From positions 656,565-720,564 of the forward strand of contig NZ_LISX01000003.1 of NCBI RefSeq assembly GCF_001905465.1: a stretch of DNA of 64,000 bases, written 5' to 3'. The notes beneath the pieces were generated by a model. It was not told the origin of the DNA and did not search any database. It was given only the letters and a program-made list of their open reading frames with translations. Shown here piece after piece: positions 8,778 to 16,939 of this stretch (position 1 is the first letter of the stretch; each line of letters begins with the position of its first letter). The stretch comes from Kitasatospora sp. CB01950 (GTDB taxonomy: Bacteria > Actinomycetota > Actinomycetes > Streptomycetales > Streptomycetaceae). The translations under genes and the position numbers were made by a program.

Positions 8778-8978
8778 CCGTGCCGAGGGCGGTCGCGGAG
8801 CATCCTTCGTACCTCGGTGTCCGTGACCGCCCGAGGAAAGCGTTTCGGCAGGTCAGGCGCGGTTTCCGCGCGCCTTGAGGGCGACGCTCGGCAGCTCCGG
8901 GGCGGGCAGCCGGTCGTCCGGGTAGCCCTGGACCTCGCCGAACCGGTCCCCCTTCTCCCAGCCGAGGCGGGCCTGGAC
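8778..8978. repeat. Diverged second copy of the pirin 3' end and its downstream flank
   Basis: About 200 bases match 17982-18180 at roughly 85 percent identity by eye. The match covers both the last pirin codons and about 75 bases downstream of the pirin stop. The conserved downstream flank means a DNA segment, not just a domain, was duplicated or inherited twice. Confidence 0.75.
8853..8978 (-). pseudogene. Pirin C-terminal fragment
   Basis: The minus strand encodes about 41 residues nearly identical to the end of the intact pirin at 18057, including GWEKGDRFGEVQGYP and LPSVALKARGNRA followed by a stop. Everything upstream of VQARLGWEKG is missing and replaced by a transposase tail. It cannot be functional. 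Confidence 0.8.
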
Positions 8979-9062
8979 GGTGGAGGCCGGCGAGGTAGCT
9001 CGCGGGGGCCTTGTCGTAGCGGGTGGCGATGCCTCGCCAGGCCTTCGGCTTGTCGATCAGGC
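8979..9062 (-). mobile_element. IS5-type transposase C-terminal fragment
   Basis: Minus-strand frame of about 28 residues with AWRGIATRYDK and SYLAGLH. These are the conserved tail of IS5-group DDE transposases in actinomycetes (WR-IATRYDK-SYLAGLH). It is wedged between the pirin tail and the subtilase fragment with no spacer, so it marks the recombination or insertion that destroyed both genes. Confidence 0.75.
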
Positions 9063-9782
9063 GCTCTGGTGGCGGGCATCGTCGCCCTGGTGCTGTCGGT
9101 CAACCCGGAGCTGACGGCGACCGACGTGCGCGGCCTGCTGCGCGACACCGCCCGGGAGGTCGGCTCCGGCTACGGCCCGGACGGCCACAGCCCGGAGTAC
9201 GGCTACGGCCAGGTGGACGCCTACGCGGCCGTGCAAGCAGCGCAACGGCAGGCACCGACCCTGCCCGCCGGGACGCCGTCCATCACCGGCCCGGCGAGCG
9301 CCGACAGGTCCGGCCCGCCGCCGGTCTTCGCCCTCGACCTCGCCTCCGACGGCGACGAGCTGTACTACGCCGTCGAAGCGGCGACCGATCCACAGCTCTT
9401 CCAGCGCCAGGCGCACCAGGCCGACCGGACGCCGGACACTTTCTATGCGAGCTGGCAGGACTCCTCGTTCCTCAGCAGCGCCGACTACCGGCTCCCGGAC
9501 CAGGTCCGGCAGCGGCTCGGGCAGGCCGACGCGCTGTACTACCGGGCCTGGTTCAGCACGTCGCCGACGCAGTGGCAGGGGGCCTTCGCCTCCACCGAGG
9601 ACGCGGCCTTCCTCCAGACGCCCGAGGTCGCCGTCACCTCCGGCGCCGACACGGCCGGGGCGCCGGCGACCCGCGACGCGCCGCAGACTCGCGATGCGCC
9701 GCAGGTTCGTGACGTGCCTCCGGCCGTCCGTACGGCGGCGCGCAGCGTCGACCCCGACGAGCAGGTCTGGTGCCGCTGGTGA
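9063..9782 (+). pseudogene. Subtilisin-like (S8) protease, C-terminal part only
   Basis: An open frame starts at the IS fragment junction with LVAGIVALVLSVNPELT. This is the helix that follows the catalytic Ser in subtilases, then LRDTAREVG and GYGQVDAYAAVQAA, the normal end of the S8 domain. About 170 further residues form a C-terminal extension with Thr/Arg/Asp repeats (TRDAPQ). The catalytic Asp, His and Ser are all absent, so this is a 5'-truncated remnant. The body of the gene was probably lost when the IS5-type element inserted. Confidence 0.75.
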
Positions 9783-9951
9783 TCGCCTGCGGATCGCTAA
9801 TCGGCAGGTGCCCGGGGTGGACGGGGTCGGCGCCCGGCGGTGGGGACTCGCTGGGCTCGGACCCCGGTGGGCCGCAAGTCGCGTGCGCAGTACGGGAATT
9901 CGCGGGCTCGCGGTAGGTCGGCGGCGGGCTCGATCGGGAGTGCGCCGATCT

Positions 9952-10240
9952 GGCTACGACAACCGGGCGATCTACCTGACCGGCCTGAACAGCCTCGGCG
10001 CGGCGGTCAAGCCGATGGACCTGCACCGCGTGCTGGTCGACGGTCCGACCCGCCGGCGCGCGGCGGAGACGATGTGCCCGCCGGCGCTGCGACCGGCGGG
10101 CGTGGTGCTGCTTGCGATGCTCGCGGCCGAGGGCGCCTCGGTGCTTGCGGAGCGTGTACGTGATCAACCGGGGGTACGAGGACCTGGCGATGCGTCCGAA
10201 CTCCCTGGGCGCCCGGATCGGGACGTTCTACGACTTCTGA
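9952..10240 (+). pseudogene. MurA-like (enolpyruvyl transferase) fragment with frameshift
   Basis: Residues such as YDNRAIYLTGLNSLGAAVKP followed by LRPAGVVLLAMLAAEGASVL match the C-terminal half of UDP-GlcNAc enolpyruvyl transferases (YENR, DLRA--L-LAGLAAEG). The frame then shifts near 10150 and resumes as SVYVINRGYEDL and LGARIGTF, corresponding to the IDRGYE...LGA-I ending of MurA. The N-terminal half is missing. It looks like a decayed MurA paralogue; the housekeeping copy must lie elsewhere. Confidence 0.65.
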
Positions 10241-10620
10241 GTCGGATGCTGTGCGAGGCCGGCACCCGCTGGTCGGCCTCGTGGGGCGGCTCGAGTGGGA
10301 GGACGGCGCCGCCCGGCTCGGGCACCGGGTAGCTCCTGCTCGTGGGCCCGGTGGTTGGCGCTCGTCTTCTTCAGGCGGGCTCCGACGTCGGCCAGGTGCT
10401 TGCCGAGTGCCCGCTGTCCCTTGGTGATGCTCTCGATCAGCTGATCGACGCCCGTTTCCGCGGTCTTCGCCAGACCGCCGCGGCCCTTGGTGAGGCCGAA
10501 GTGATTCCGGGCCCGCCCGAGATGGGTGTCGCCGGAGGAGAGGAGCTTGGAGGACCCGGCTTTGAAGTGCTCGGCGAGCTTCTCCGTCTCCTCGTGGCTG
10601 TGCTTGAACCCGTCGCTCAT
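10228..10620 (-). CDS. Small helical protein, second gene of a WXG100-like pair
   Basis: 130 residues; the first 95 are Lys/His/Glu-rich and predicted helical (opens MSDGFKHSHEETEKLAEHF), in the style of small ESX/WXG100-type or polymorphic-toxin accessory proteins. The ATG overlaps the stop of the upstream gene by four bases (10617-10620), so the two are coupled. After HRAHEQEL the sequence becomes Arg/Pro-rich noise and overlaps the MurA remnant, so the natural C-terminus has probably been lost or extended by rearrangement. Function not recognised. Confidence 0.55.
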   Translation of the reverse strand: MSDGFKHSHEETEKLAEHFKAGSSKLLSSGDTHLGRARNHFGLTKGRGGLAKTAETGVDQLIESITKGQRALGKHLADVGARLKKTSANHRAHEQELPGARAGRRRPPTRAAPRGRPAGAGLAQHPTQKS

Positions 10621-11333
10621 GTCATCGCCCCCGTGCCGCGGTTGATGCCGACCTGTCCCAACGAGTCGTTCACGCCGTCCTTGAATCCCTGCTGACCCGA
10701 CCGGCCGACCCCGCTGAGGTCGACGCTGTCGCCGATGCCGAGGGCCCCCTCGCCGAGCTGCAGCACCAGTTCGCCCGCCATACTGCCGAGCGCGCTGACG
10801 ATCGGCCCGGTGACTACCGACATCAGCTGCTCGATGATCTGCTTCTCGGCCTCCTCGAGCAGCCGACGGACGATCATCCGGGTGGCCTGTGTGGCACCGA
10901 TCGCGCCCGCCTCGGAGAGGCCGAAGGCGAACGGCGCGGTGGCCTGAGCAGCAATCACTTCGGTAACCAGGAGGACCAGTTGGGCGATTGCCGGGACCTT
11001 CGCCCCGGTGATCACCACCGCGAAACCGTCCAGCACCGTGCCCACCAGGCGGCAGCCCTCGGCGGGTTGGTGGATGTGGGTGCCGTCGACCTTCCCCCAG
11101 CGCGCCTGGAAAACGTCCACGGCGGCGCCCGCGTTCTCCCCGGCCATCTGCTCGACGGCCTGCTGCAGGTCCGTCCGGTGATCGTCACTTTCGCTCGTGA
11201 ACTGCCGTACGGCATCGGCCATTTCGCGGTAGTCGTCCTCATCGGGGTTCGGCCGGTCGATCCCGGCCGGGGAGGCCCCGTTCTCCCTGCCCACCGCCGT
11301 CCGCACCGTCAACCGGGGATTCGCCTGCGGCAC
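10617..11333 (-). CDS. WXG100-like helical protein with a disrupted 5' end
   Basis: The clear protein starts at IDRPNPDEDDYREMADAVRQ, about residue 25. It continues as a long helical region with a W-G turn (FQARWGKVDG), a membrane-compatible stretch (VPAIAQLVLLVTEVIAAQ) and a Gly/Ser tail. This resembles the N-terminal WXG100-like domain of streptomycete secreted toxins. The first 24 residues are antisense to an oxidoreductase remnant, so the native start codon was removed at about 11265. Translation could now begin at 11333 or at an internal ATG near 11220. No toxin domain follows. Possibly a truncated, non-functional antigen or immunity-type gene. Confidence 0.5.
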   Translation of the reverse strand: MPQANPRLTVRTAVGRENGASPAGIDRPNPDEDDYREMADAVRQFTSESDDHRTDLQQAVEQMAGENAGAAVDVFQARWGKVDGTHIHQPAEGCRLVGTVLDGFAVVITGAKVPAIAQLVLLVTEVIAAQATAPFAFGLSEAGAIGATQATRMIVRRLLEEAEKQIIEQLMSVVTGPIVSALGSMAGELVLQLGEGALGIGDSVDLSGVGRSGQQGFKDGVNDSLGQVGINRGTGAMT

Positions 11334-11930
11334 CCACCTCGTCCCCCGCGCCGACGGCAGCCTCTACCTCGGCGCGACCAGCCGCCTCTTCACCCGCCCC
11401 GACTACGGCCTCCGCCCCTTGCTCGACGAAATCGCCACCCTGATCCACGACGGGGCCACCGAACTCAACACCCAGCTGTGCGACGCCCACCTCATCGGTG
11501 CGCGCGTCGGTCACCGCCCCGTCACCATCGACCACCTCCCGCTCTTGGGGAGCCACCCACCACCCCACCGTCCACCTCGCCACCGCCACCTACCGATGCG
11601 GAATCCTCCTCGGGCCCCACGCCGCCCAGGTCGTCGCGGACGGAATCACCGAGCCGACTCGCCGCCCGCACCCCTACAGCCCGCGTCGGACCATGCCCAT
11701 CCCCGACCTCGCAGACCTGCTCACCGGCACGGCCCACGGCCTCGTCGACATGCTCTGCCAGCCCGGCGGCCGACTGCCCGCCGGAGCGGACACCCGGCTG
11801 CAGCGCTTCCTCGCCAGGGCACTCCCCGCCCGCCCGCCCCGAACCGCTGTCCCTCGCGGCTGGCCGCTCCTGAGCCGCGACGACCTCGCCGTTCTCCGCG
11901 TAGAAGACTGTCCCACGCTCTACCGCCGAC
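11270..11930 (+). pseudogene. FAD-dependent amino-acid oxidase-like gene, C-terminal half, frameshifted
   Basis: Two overlapping frames form one DAO-family C-terminus: RTVNRGFACGTHLVPRADG, LYLGATSRLFTRPDYGL and VGHRPVTIDHLPLLG, then after a shift near 11550 THHPTVHLATATYRCGILLG and PHAAQVVADGI. The HLPLLG...ATAT-R-GILL-P pattern is the substrate/FAD-binding end of DadA/ThiO-like oxidases. The N-terminal FAD-binding GxGxxG half is missing. The remaining tail to about 11930 is unfamiliar. It is a pseudogene joined head-on to the WXG100-like gene. Confidence 0.65.
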
Positions 11931-12105
11931 AGCGCTGCGCGGAGGCGGAGAGCGAGCGGGGGAACGAGAACTGCCAGCTGCGTTCGCCAGGCCGGCAAGC
12001 CAGTACTGGAGCGGTGCTCGCCGAGGCCGGTGCTGGGTTCGCCCATCGAGCCGTTCGCGAGTGGGACGACGGGTGCTGCAACAGGCACAGCCGGTGGGCG
12101 TCGCC

Positions 12106-12120
12106 TAGCGTGTGCGCATG
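12106..12120 (+). promoter_or_regulatory. Probable leaderless promoter for the short ORF and isochorismatase operon
   Basis: A TAGCGT -10 element at 12106-12111 lies six bases before an ATG at 12118. That is the spacing expected when transcription starts at the start codon. No Shine-Dalgarno sequence is present. Confidence 0.4.
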
Positions 12121-12195
12121 AGCGCATACGTACGAGTCTGGGCGGAGCCGACCGGACTTGACTCGGATCGGCCCAGCGGGTTGACGGTGTCATGA
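12118..12195 (+). CDS. 25-codon ORF coupled to the isochorismatase gene
   Basis: Short frame MSAYVRVWAEPTGLDSDRPS plus five residues, stop TGA at 12193-12195. Its last four bases overlap the ATG of the isochorismatase gene (ATGA), whose own start has no ribosome site, so translation of the large gene probably depends on this ORF. The N-terminus resembles the start of small cupin-like proteins (VRVW), so it may be a truncated gene rather than a designed leader. Confidence 0.4.
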   Translation: MSAYVRVWAEPTGLDSDRPSGLTVS

Positions 12196-12821
12196 CCGTG
12201 CTCCGGCTCCCGCTGGCCGTCGGCAACACCGTGCTGGTCCTGATCGACCATCAGGTCGGCACCATCGAGTGGGCCGGTGAGCTGACCGGCGAGGACGAGC
12301 GCGAGCAGCTGCGGATGTGGGTGCGCACGGTGGTGCGCTTCGCGGCGGCGGTGGGCATCCCCGTCGTCCTGACCAGCAGCCTGGAGGACCAGCAGCAGGG
12401 CCCGCTCCTGCCCGACCTCGAGGCCCTGGTGCCCACCGAGTACGCCGCCCGGGTACAGCGGACGGGCGTCATCAACGCGTGGGACGACCCGGCGTTCGTC
12501 GGGGCCGTCCGGGCGACCGGTCGGAGGAACCTCCTCATCGGCGGCCTGACCACTGAGGTGTGCCTGGTGCCGCCGGTCCTGTCGGCGATCGAGGACGGCT
12601 TCGGCGTCGCCGTGCTGCTCGACGTGTCGGCCGCCGGCACGCGCACCGCCGCCGTCAACAGCCGCGACGCCATGCGGGCCGCCGGGGCGGAGCTGCTCAC
12701 CGTGGTTCCGGCGATGACCCGGCTGCTCGGCAGCTGGCGGAGCGAGCACGCCGCCGCCTTCTTCGACGCCATGGGCAGCGAGGGCGTCTTCGCCGCCTAC
12801 GCCCGCGGAAACCTCAGATAG
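12192..12821 (+). CDS. Isochorismatase-family (YcaC-like) hydrolase
   Basis: 209-residue cysteine hydrolase fold. Asp19 lies in LVLIDHQ and the nucleophile Cys124 in GGLTTEVC, as in YcaC-type proteins; the INAWDDP stretch before it also matches that group. The usual catalytic Lys position appears to be Arg (ARVQRTGVINAW), a variation in need of alignment. Family members hydrolyse amides or enol ethers; the natural substrate of YcaC-like proteins is mostly unknown. It is followed after 22 bases by an NTF2-like gene and preceded by an overlapping 25-codon ORF. Cytoplasmic, no signal peptide. Confidence 0.85.
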   Translation: MTVLRLPLAVGNTVLVLIDHQVGTIEWAGELTGEDEREQLRMWVRTVVRFAAAVGIPVVLTSSLEDQQQGPLLPDLEALVPTEYAARVQRTGVINAWDDPAFVGAVRATGRRNLLIGGLTTEVCLVPPVLSAIEDGFGVAVLLDVSAAGTRTAAVNSRDAMRAAGAELLTVVPAMTRLLGSWRSEHAAAFFDAMGSEGVFAAYARGNLR

Positions 12822-12843
12822 ACCTCGAACAGGGAGCACGCGC

Positions 12844-13263
12844 ATGTCCATCACCGCCGCCGACCGCTTCGAGATCCATGAACTGCTGGCCCGCTACTGG
12901 AAGACCGTCGACGAGGGCGACCTCCAGGGCTTCGGCGCCACCTTCACCGAGGACGGCAGCCTCACCAACTACACGGGTACGACGACCGGCCGCGAGGCGC
13001 TCGCGCAGTGGCTCGACGACTACGGCCCGAGCCGCGTCGGCAACCGGCACATGAGCACCAACACGATCATCACCGAGGTCGACAGCGACACGGCGACGGT
13101 CTGGAGCTACATGGTGGTGATCGCCGCGTTCGAGCCGCGCACCCAGACACCGCACGTCGCGTCCTACAGCCGGTTCAACGACAGGGTGGCCCGCGTCGGC
13201 GGCAGGTGGCTCTTCAAGGAACGCGTCATGGACGACCTCGTCCTGAACGCCATCGACTACTGA
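12844..13263 (+). CDS. SnoaL/NTF2-like fold protein
   Basis: 139 residues with the cone-shaped alpha+beta barrel pattern of SnoaL_4/NTF2-like proteins. An opening helix reads FEIHELLARYWKTVDEGD, then FTEDGSL, a central helix, and strands ending VGGRWLFKERVMDDL. Such proteins are cyclases, isomerases, dehydratases or simple binding domains. Ribosome site AGGGAG (12829-12834) precedes the ATG. It sits 22 bases behind the isochorismatase-like gene, so the two probably act on one small molecule. No specific residues allow a substrate call. The gene ends just before an IS630-type remnant. Confidence 0.8.
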   Translation: MSITAADRFEIHELLARYWKTVDEGDLQGFGATFTEDGSLTNYTGTTTGREALAQWLDDYGPSRVGNRHMSTNTIITEVDSDTATVWSYMVVIAAFEPRTQTPHVASYSRFNDRVARVGGRWLFKERVMDDLVLNAIDY

Positions 13264-13497
13264 ACTTGATTGAGTGATGTCGGAGTCGTTCGCCTGACAG
13301 CAGTCGGCGGGCTCCAGTAGTCCTTGATTCGTGAGATACGCGCAGGGCGGCGGGCTGACCGACGCCGAGAGGGCCGCGCGGGAGCGGATCCGGCTCCAAG
13401 CCGTGGAACGCTTCGAGGGCGGGGAGAAGAACAGGGAGATCGCTGTCGCGCTCCGAGTGAGCGAGCGGTCGGTCGAGCGGTGGCATCGGAGCGCTGG
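13264..13497 (+). mobile_element. IS630-type element, 5' remnant
   Basis: After about 65 bases of terminal sequence, a frame from 13331 reads LTDAERAARERIRLQAVERF and EIAVALRVSERSVERWHR. This is the N-terminal helix-turn-helix of IS630-family transposases common in streptomycetes. The frame breaks at about 13497, before any DDE catalytic residues. It is a truncated, inactive copy. Confidence 0.75.
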
Positions 13498-13975
13498 AGC
13501 TCGCCGGTGTCGCCGAGGACCACCTCACCTACCTGATGGCCGATCACCGGCTCGACTCTCCCCACGGCGAACACTCGCCGCTCCTGAAGCTCTACCAGAG
13601 CCGCGCCCAAGCTCTCCTCCCGGGCGTCCCCCTCAACCGGTGCGTGGCATGGAACCTGGCAGCGGGGCGGACACCGAACCCGCCGACAGCGATCGAGTCC
13701 TGCGTCGTCCACACCCGCGACGACAGCAGGACATGGGTCCGCTTCACGGCGGCCGCCGCCCCCGACCTGACCGCACCGGAACTCCTCGACCTCCTGGAGA
13801 CCCAACTCCCCGTCAGCCGAAGCCTCGTGGCCGACCAGCCCACCACCCTCGTCCCGGTGGAAGTCGGCGTCGACCTGGTGGCCGCCTGGCTGACGGAGAC
13901 CGCGAACCGACGCCACGCCTCGGTCCGCGACACCCGGGGGTCCCGGCAGGCGGGCCCGCAGCGCTGCGCCGTGGG
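13498..13975 (+). pseudogene. 5'-truncated gene of unknown function
   Basis: A protein-like frame begins at the IS630 junction (LELAGVAEDHLTYLMADHRL) and continues through LLPGVPLNRCVAWNLAAGRT and VADQPTTLVPVEVGVDLVAA to about 13975, then decays. An ATG at 13536 opens the frame but has no good ribosome site, and the sequence before it reads equally like protein. I take it as a fragment cut by the transposable element. I do not recognise the family. Confidence 0.4.
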
Positions 13976-14267
13976 CCGGGATTGTCGTCGGCATCCCCGA
14001 GGAGCGCGGCCTGCACCGCAGGGTGCTGCCACTGCGCGCCACCCCGCCCGCAGCGACAGCGAACCGGTCCGGCGGACAGGTGCCCTGATCCATGCCCGTC
14101 ATCGGGACTGACCGGACGTCAGAACCGGTTCCGGGCCGACGAATCCGATTCGGCGCGCGCCGACAGGACTGGCGAGGCGTCAGAACCCGTGTGCCGACAA
14201 CGTGGGGCCGGGTAGCACGGAACGGCGCTCTGGCTCGTCGGCCGCGATGCGGAGCCGGGCGAGGACG
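13976..14267. other. Stretch without a supported gene
   Basis: Contains only short inconsistent frames and two similar GTCAGAACC words (14118 and 14178 areas). Nothing recognisable. Confidence 0.4.
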
Positions 14268-14312
14268 AGCCCGGCGGAGCCACCGGAAGCGTTCGGGTGG
14301 CTCCGCCGGGCT
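14268..14312 (-). terminator. Hairpin terminator behind the secreted protease gene
   Basis: Perfect 17-bp stem (14268-14284 with 14296-14312) and an 11-base loop, a few bases after the protease stop. GC-rich hairpin without a U tract, as usual in streptomycetes. Confidence 0.75.
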
Positions 14313-14319
14313 GTGGGGC

Positions 14320-15867
14320 TCAGCTGGTCTGGATCGCGGTGTCGTCGACCACGAAGGACGTCTGCAGCGAGGCGTCCTCGACGGCGTTGAACTTCACCGT
14401 CACCGACTGGCCGGCGTAGGCCGACAGGTCGATGGTCTTCTGGGCGTAACCGGTGTTCTTGTCGAGGTTCGAGTACGTGGCGACCGAGGTGCCGTTCGCC
14501 GTGACGGTGAGCTTGTCGTACGCGCTCGACGTGGTGGTCTCGGCGGTGTCGATGTGGAGCCAGAAGCTCAGCGACGCCTTGCAGCCGGCCGGGATGGTGA
14601 CGGTCTGCGAGATGCTGTCGGTGTGGCTGGAGCCGTAGCCGTCCATCCACGCCTTCCACGAACCGCTGTGCGCGGCCTGCGAGGTGGAGCTGTCGACCAC
14701 GCCGGAGGTGGTGGTCCACGGGGCCGCGGTGCCGGTCTCGAAGCCCGCGTTGCCGAGGAGCTGCGCCGGGGTGCAGGTGCCCTGGTTCGTGGTGACCGTC
14801 CAGGAGAACGTGGTGGAGGCGGTCTTACCGGCCGCGTCCTTGACGGTGACGGTCACCGAGGAGCCGCCCGAAGTGGTGGCGGTGCCGCTGATCAGGCCGG
14901 TGGAGGCGTTGATCGACAGGCCGGCGGGCAGGCCGGTGGCCGAGTAGCTCAGCGGGGCGGTGCCGCCGGACGCCTGGATCTGCAGGCTGACCGAACCGTT
15001 GACCACGGTGGACTGGTTGCCCGGGTTGGTCACCGACACGGCCGCGCCGGCCGGCTTGGTCAGCAGGCAGCCGCTGACGTTCAGGTCGATCACCCGGCCG
15101 GTGCCCAGGCAGGTGGTGAACCAGTAGGTCTCCTCACCGTAGCTCTGGCCCTTGGTGACGGTCGTGGTGCCGTCCGCGGCCACCTCGCACGGGTTGTTCA
15201 GGGTGCACATCGCGCCGTCGTCGTTGCCGGTGTTGTTGATGCCGACGACCTTCTTGCTGGCGGCGTCGACGATGGGCGAACCGGACGTGCCGTGTGTGGT
15301 GTTGCAGCCCGCGCTGTAACGCAGCGAGTCGTGCCAGGTCCACTGGTCCTCGCGCAGGGTGTCGACGAACCCGTTGATCGAGCAGTTCCACACCTGCTTC
15401 CAGTACGAGGACGGTATGTACATCGCCGACCCGTCGACCGGATGGGTGTCGCTGATCGTCAGCGCCGTCGCCCCGTACTTGGTGGTGATGGCGGCGAAGG
15501 TGTCGGTGAGCTGGTAGAGCGCGACGTCGGTGCCGGTCATCGTCGCGTACAGCACCTTGTCCGCCTGGACGGTGCCGAGCGAGGTGCCGGCGGAGTTGAG
15601 CAGCGTGCCGCTGCGGCTGGCGCTCGCGTTCTGGATGACCTGGCCGGCCGACGGCATGGTCGGCAGGCAGTGGCCGTTGGTCAGCATCATCGCCCGGTCG
15701 GTGTCCACCGAACTCGGGTAGCGGACCAGCGAGGCTGAGCAGTTGCTCAGCGCGATGGTGGAGGTCAGGTCGCCCGCCTGAACGGCCTGCGCGGGAGCGG
15801 CACCGAGTGTCAGGGCACCCGCGACGACCGCGACCGCGCCGAGCGCGGCGGCGAATCTCTTGAACAT
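14320..15867 (-). CDS. Secreted trypsin-like serine protease with Ig-like and C-terminal jelly-roll domains
   Basis: 515 residues. Signal peptide with cleavage after AQA near residue 28. The chymotrypsin-type triad is visible as His66 (TNGHC), Asp114 (GTDVALY) and Ser195 (GTSGSP). Then comes a putative Ig domain (He_PIG type, about 275-365, with AGLSINASTGLISGT). A C-terminal beta domain (about 370-515) carries AHSG, DGYGSSHTDSISQTV and SFWLHIDTAET. That last domain is also found at the N-terminus of the M1 peptidase at 32605. Start at ATG 15867 because AAGGAGA lies five bases upstream. Extracellular endopeptidase; the last domain probably binds a surface or polymer. Confidence 0.88.
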   Translation of the reverse strand: MFKRFAAALGAVAVVAGALTLGAAPAQAVQAGDLTSTIALSNCSASLVRYPSSVDTDRAMMLTNGHCLPTMPSAGQVIQNASASRSGTLLNSAGTSLGTVQADKVLYATMTGTDVALYQLTDTFAAITTKYGATALTISDTHPVDGSAMYIPSSYWKQVWNCSINGFVDTLREDQWTWHDSLRYSAGCNTTHGTSGSPIVDAASKKVVGINNTGNDDGAMCTLNNPCEVAADGTTTVTKGQSYGEETYWFTTCLGTGRVIDLNVSGCLLTKPAGAAVSVTNPGNQSTVVNGSVSLQIQASGGTAPLSYSATGLPAGLSINASTGLISGTATTSGGSSVTVTVKDAAGKTASTTFSWTVTTNQGTCTPAQLLGNAGFETGTAAPWTTTSGVVDSSTSQAAHSGSWKAWMDGYGSSHTDSISQTVTIPAGCKASLSFWLHIDTAETTTSSAYDKLTVTANGTSVATYSNLDKNTGYAQKTIDLSAYAGQSVTVKFNAVEDASLQTSFVVDDTAIQTS

Positions 15868-16077
15868 GGCTCTCCTTGTGGGGGATTGCAGGCGTGCGAC
15901 CGGTTGGCGCACGTCCGCGCCGCACGAAAATGCCATGGTCACTTCAATGCGGTCAACCATGTCGACGGAACTCGCGGTCGAAGTCCTCCACAGACGCGGG
16001 TGTTGGACTGGACGCCCGACGTACCGTCACATCCCGTTTGTCACAGCCCGTCAGGCGCGGACGTGCTGCGAGCCTTC

Positions 16078-16150
16078 GCCCAGAGGGCAGAGGGCAGAGG
16101 GCAGAGGGCAGAGGGCAGCGGGGAAGGTGGCAGCGGGGAAGGTGGCAGGC
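16078..16150. repeat. Short tandem repeat tract
   Basis: About five copies of a 7-base unit (AGAGGGC) followed by two copies of a 15-base unit (CAGCGGGGAAGGTGG). Simple-sequence tract in non-coding DNA. Confidence 0.8.
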
Positions 16151-16271
16151 GGGTCGGGCCTCGGGATGGCGATCTCGTCGATCGGCCCGGCGGTCCTCAG
16201 GGACTCGAGCGCCACGGTCAGCGCGTAGGGGGGCGAGGCCGGTCGGGATGTGCGCGGTGAAGGGCAGGCCG

Positions 16272-16303
16272 GGCCCGCCCAGCACCTGGGTGCTGGGCGG
16301 GCC
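16272..16303. terminator. Perfect 15-bp palindromic hairpin
   Basis: GGCCCGCCCAGCACC at 16272-16286 is repeated inverted at 16289-16303 with a 2-base centre. Terminator-like, but no intact gene ends beside it, so it may be the relic of a lost transcription unit. Confidence 0.5.
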
Positions 16304-16574
16304 GACGCGGGAGGCCGAGCGGCAGCCCACGGGGCGGGCGAGGCCAACGGGGCGGTCGGCTCACCGCCGCAGTGCGTCTCGGGGGAGGGGCGGCGCTGAG
16401 GGGAGCCCGGTGCCTGCGTACGCAGCTTCTCCTGCCCCGAGCCGCCACACCTGCGGGCCGCAGGCCGGGGCGCACGCTCGCCGTCGGCGGTCGGGATCAG
16501 GACGCTGCTGCTGTCGGCTCCGTCTCGACCTCGACAACTCGAGTCGCGCCGCCCGATCGACGACCGGCCCCGCC

Positions 16575-16700
16575 TCTGAACGGGGGTCGGCGAGGTCGAA
16601 GACGGTGGTGACGGGTGCGTGGTCGGACCAGCGCTCGGCGTGGGCCGAGACGGGCGGCGAGGTTATGTGGTGGTCGACGGGCCGGGGGAACGACGCGCTT
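16575..16700 (-). pseudogene. Endonuclease/exonuclease/phosphatase C-terminal scrap
   Basis: The minus strand reads AERWSDHAPVTTVFDLADP. The SDHAPV block is the catalytic C-terminal motif of exonuclease III-like EEP enzymes. Only about 35 residues around it are protein-like; the upstream catalytic residues are missing. Confidence 0.5.
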
Positions 16701-16939
16701 TCCAAAAGCTCCACTCGTTCGAAGCATGGGTGGTTCGGATACGTCTGCTGGCCGGGGTGGAGGGGACTACCCCGTGGGCAGCACGACGCTGGCGCCGGTT
16801 CGGGCAGTGGTCGGTTCGCGCGTATCGGACACGCATGGGGGCGAGGGCACGGTGTCTCAGCTGGTCCCGGTCGTCGGTGCTCATGTGCCTCGACTTCCGG
16901 CCGACGCTGGGCCGGCGGGTGGGGGAAGCGCGTGCCTCT

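Larger units (their letters stand above)
15868..16574. other. 700-base intergenic region with repeats and no intact gene
   Basis: Begins with the protease promoter region. It contains five tandem GGGCAGA-type units at about 16078-16115, then two CGGGGAAGGTGGCAG units to about 16150, and a perfect hairpin at 16272-16303. A minus-strand frame around 16160-16260 reads PYALTVALESLRTAGPIDE, a possible gene scrap. No start or complete gene was found. Confidence 0.5.

Noticed and set aside
16078..16150. Tandem repeats considered as an origin-type iteron set
   Set aside because: Units differ in length, no DnaA boxes or Rep gene nearby.
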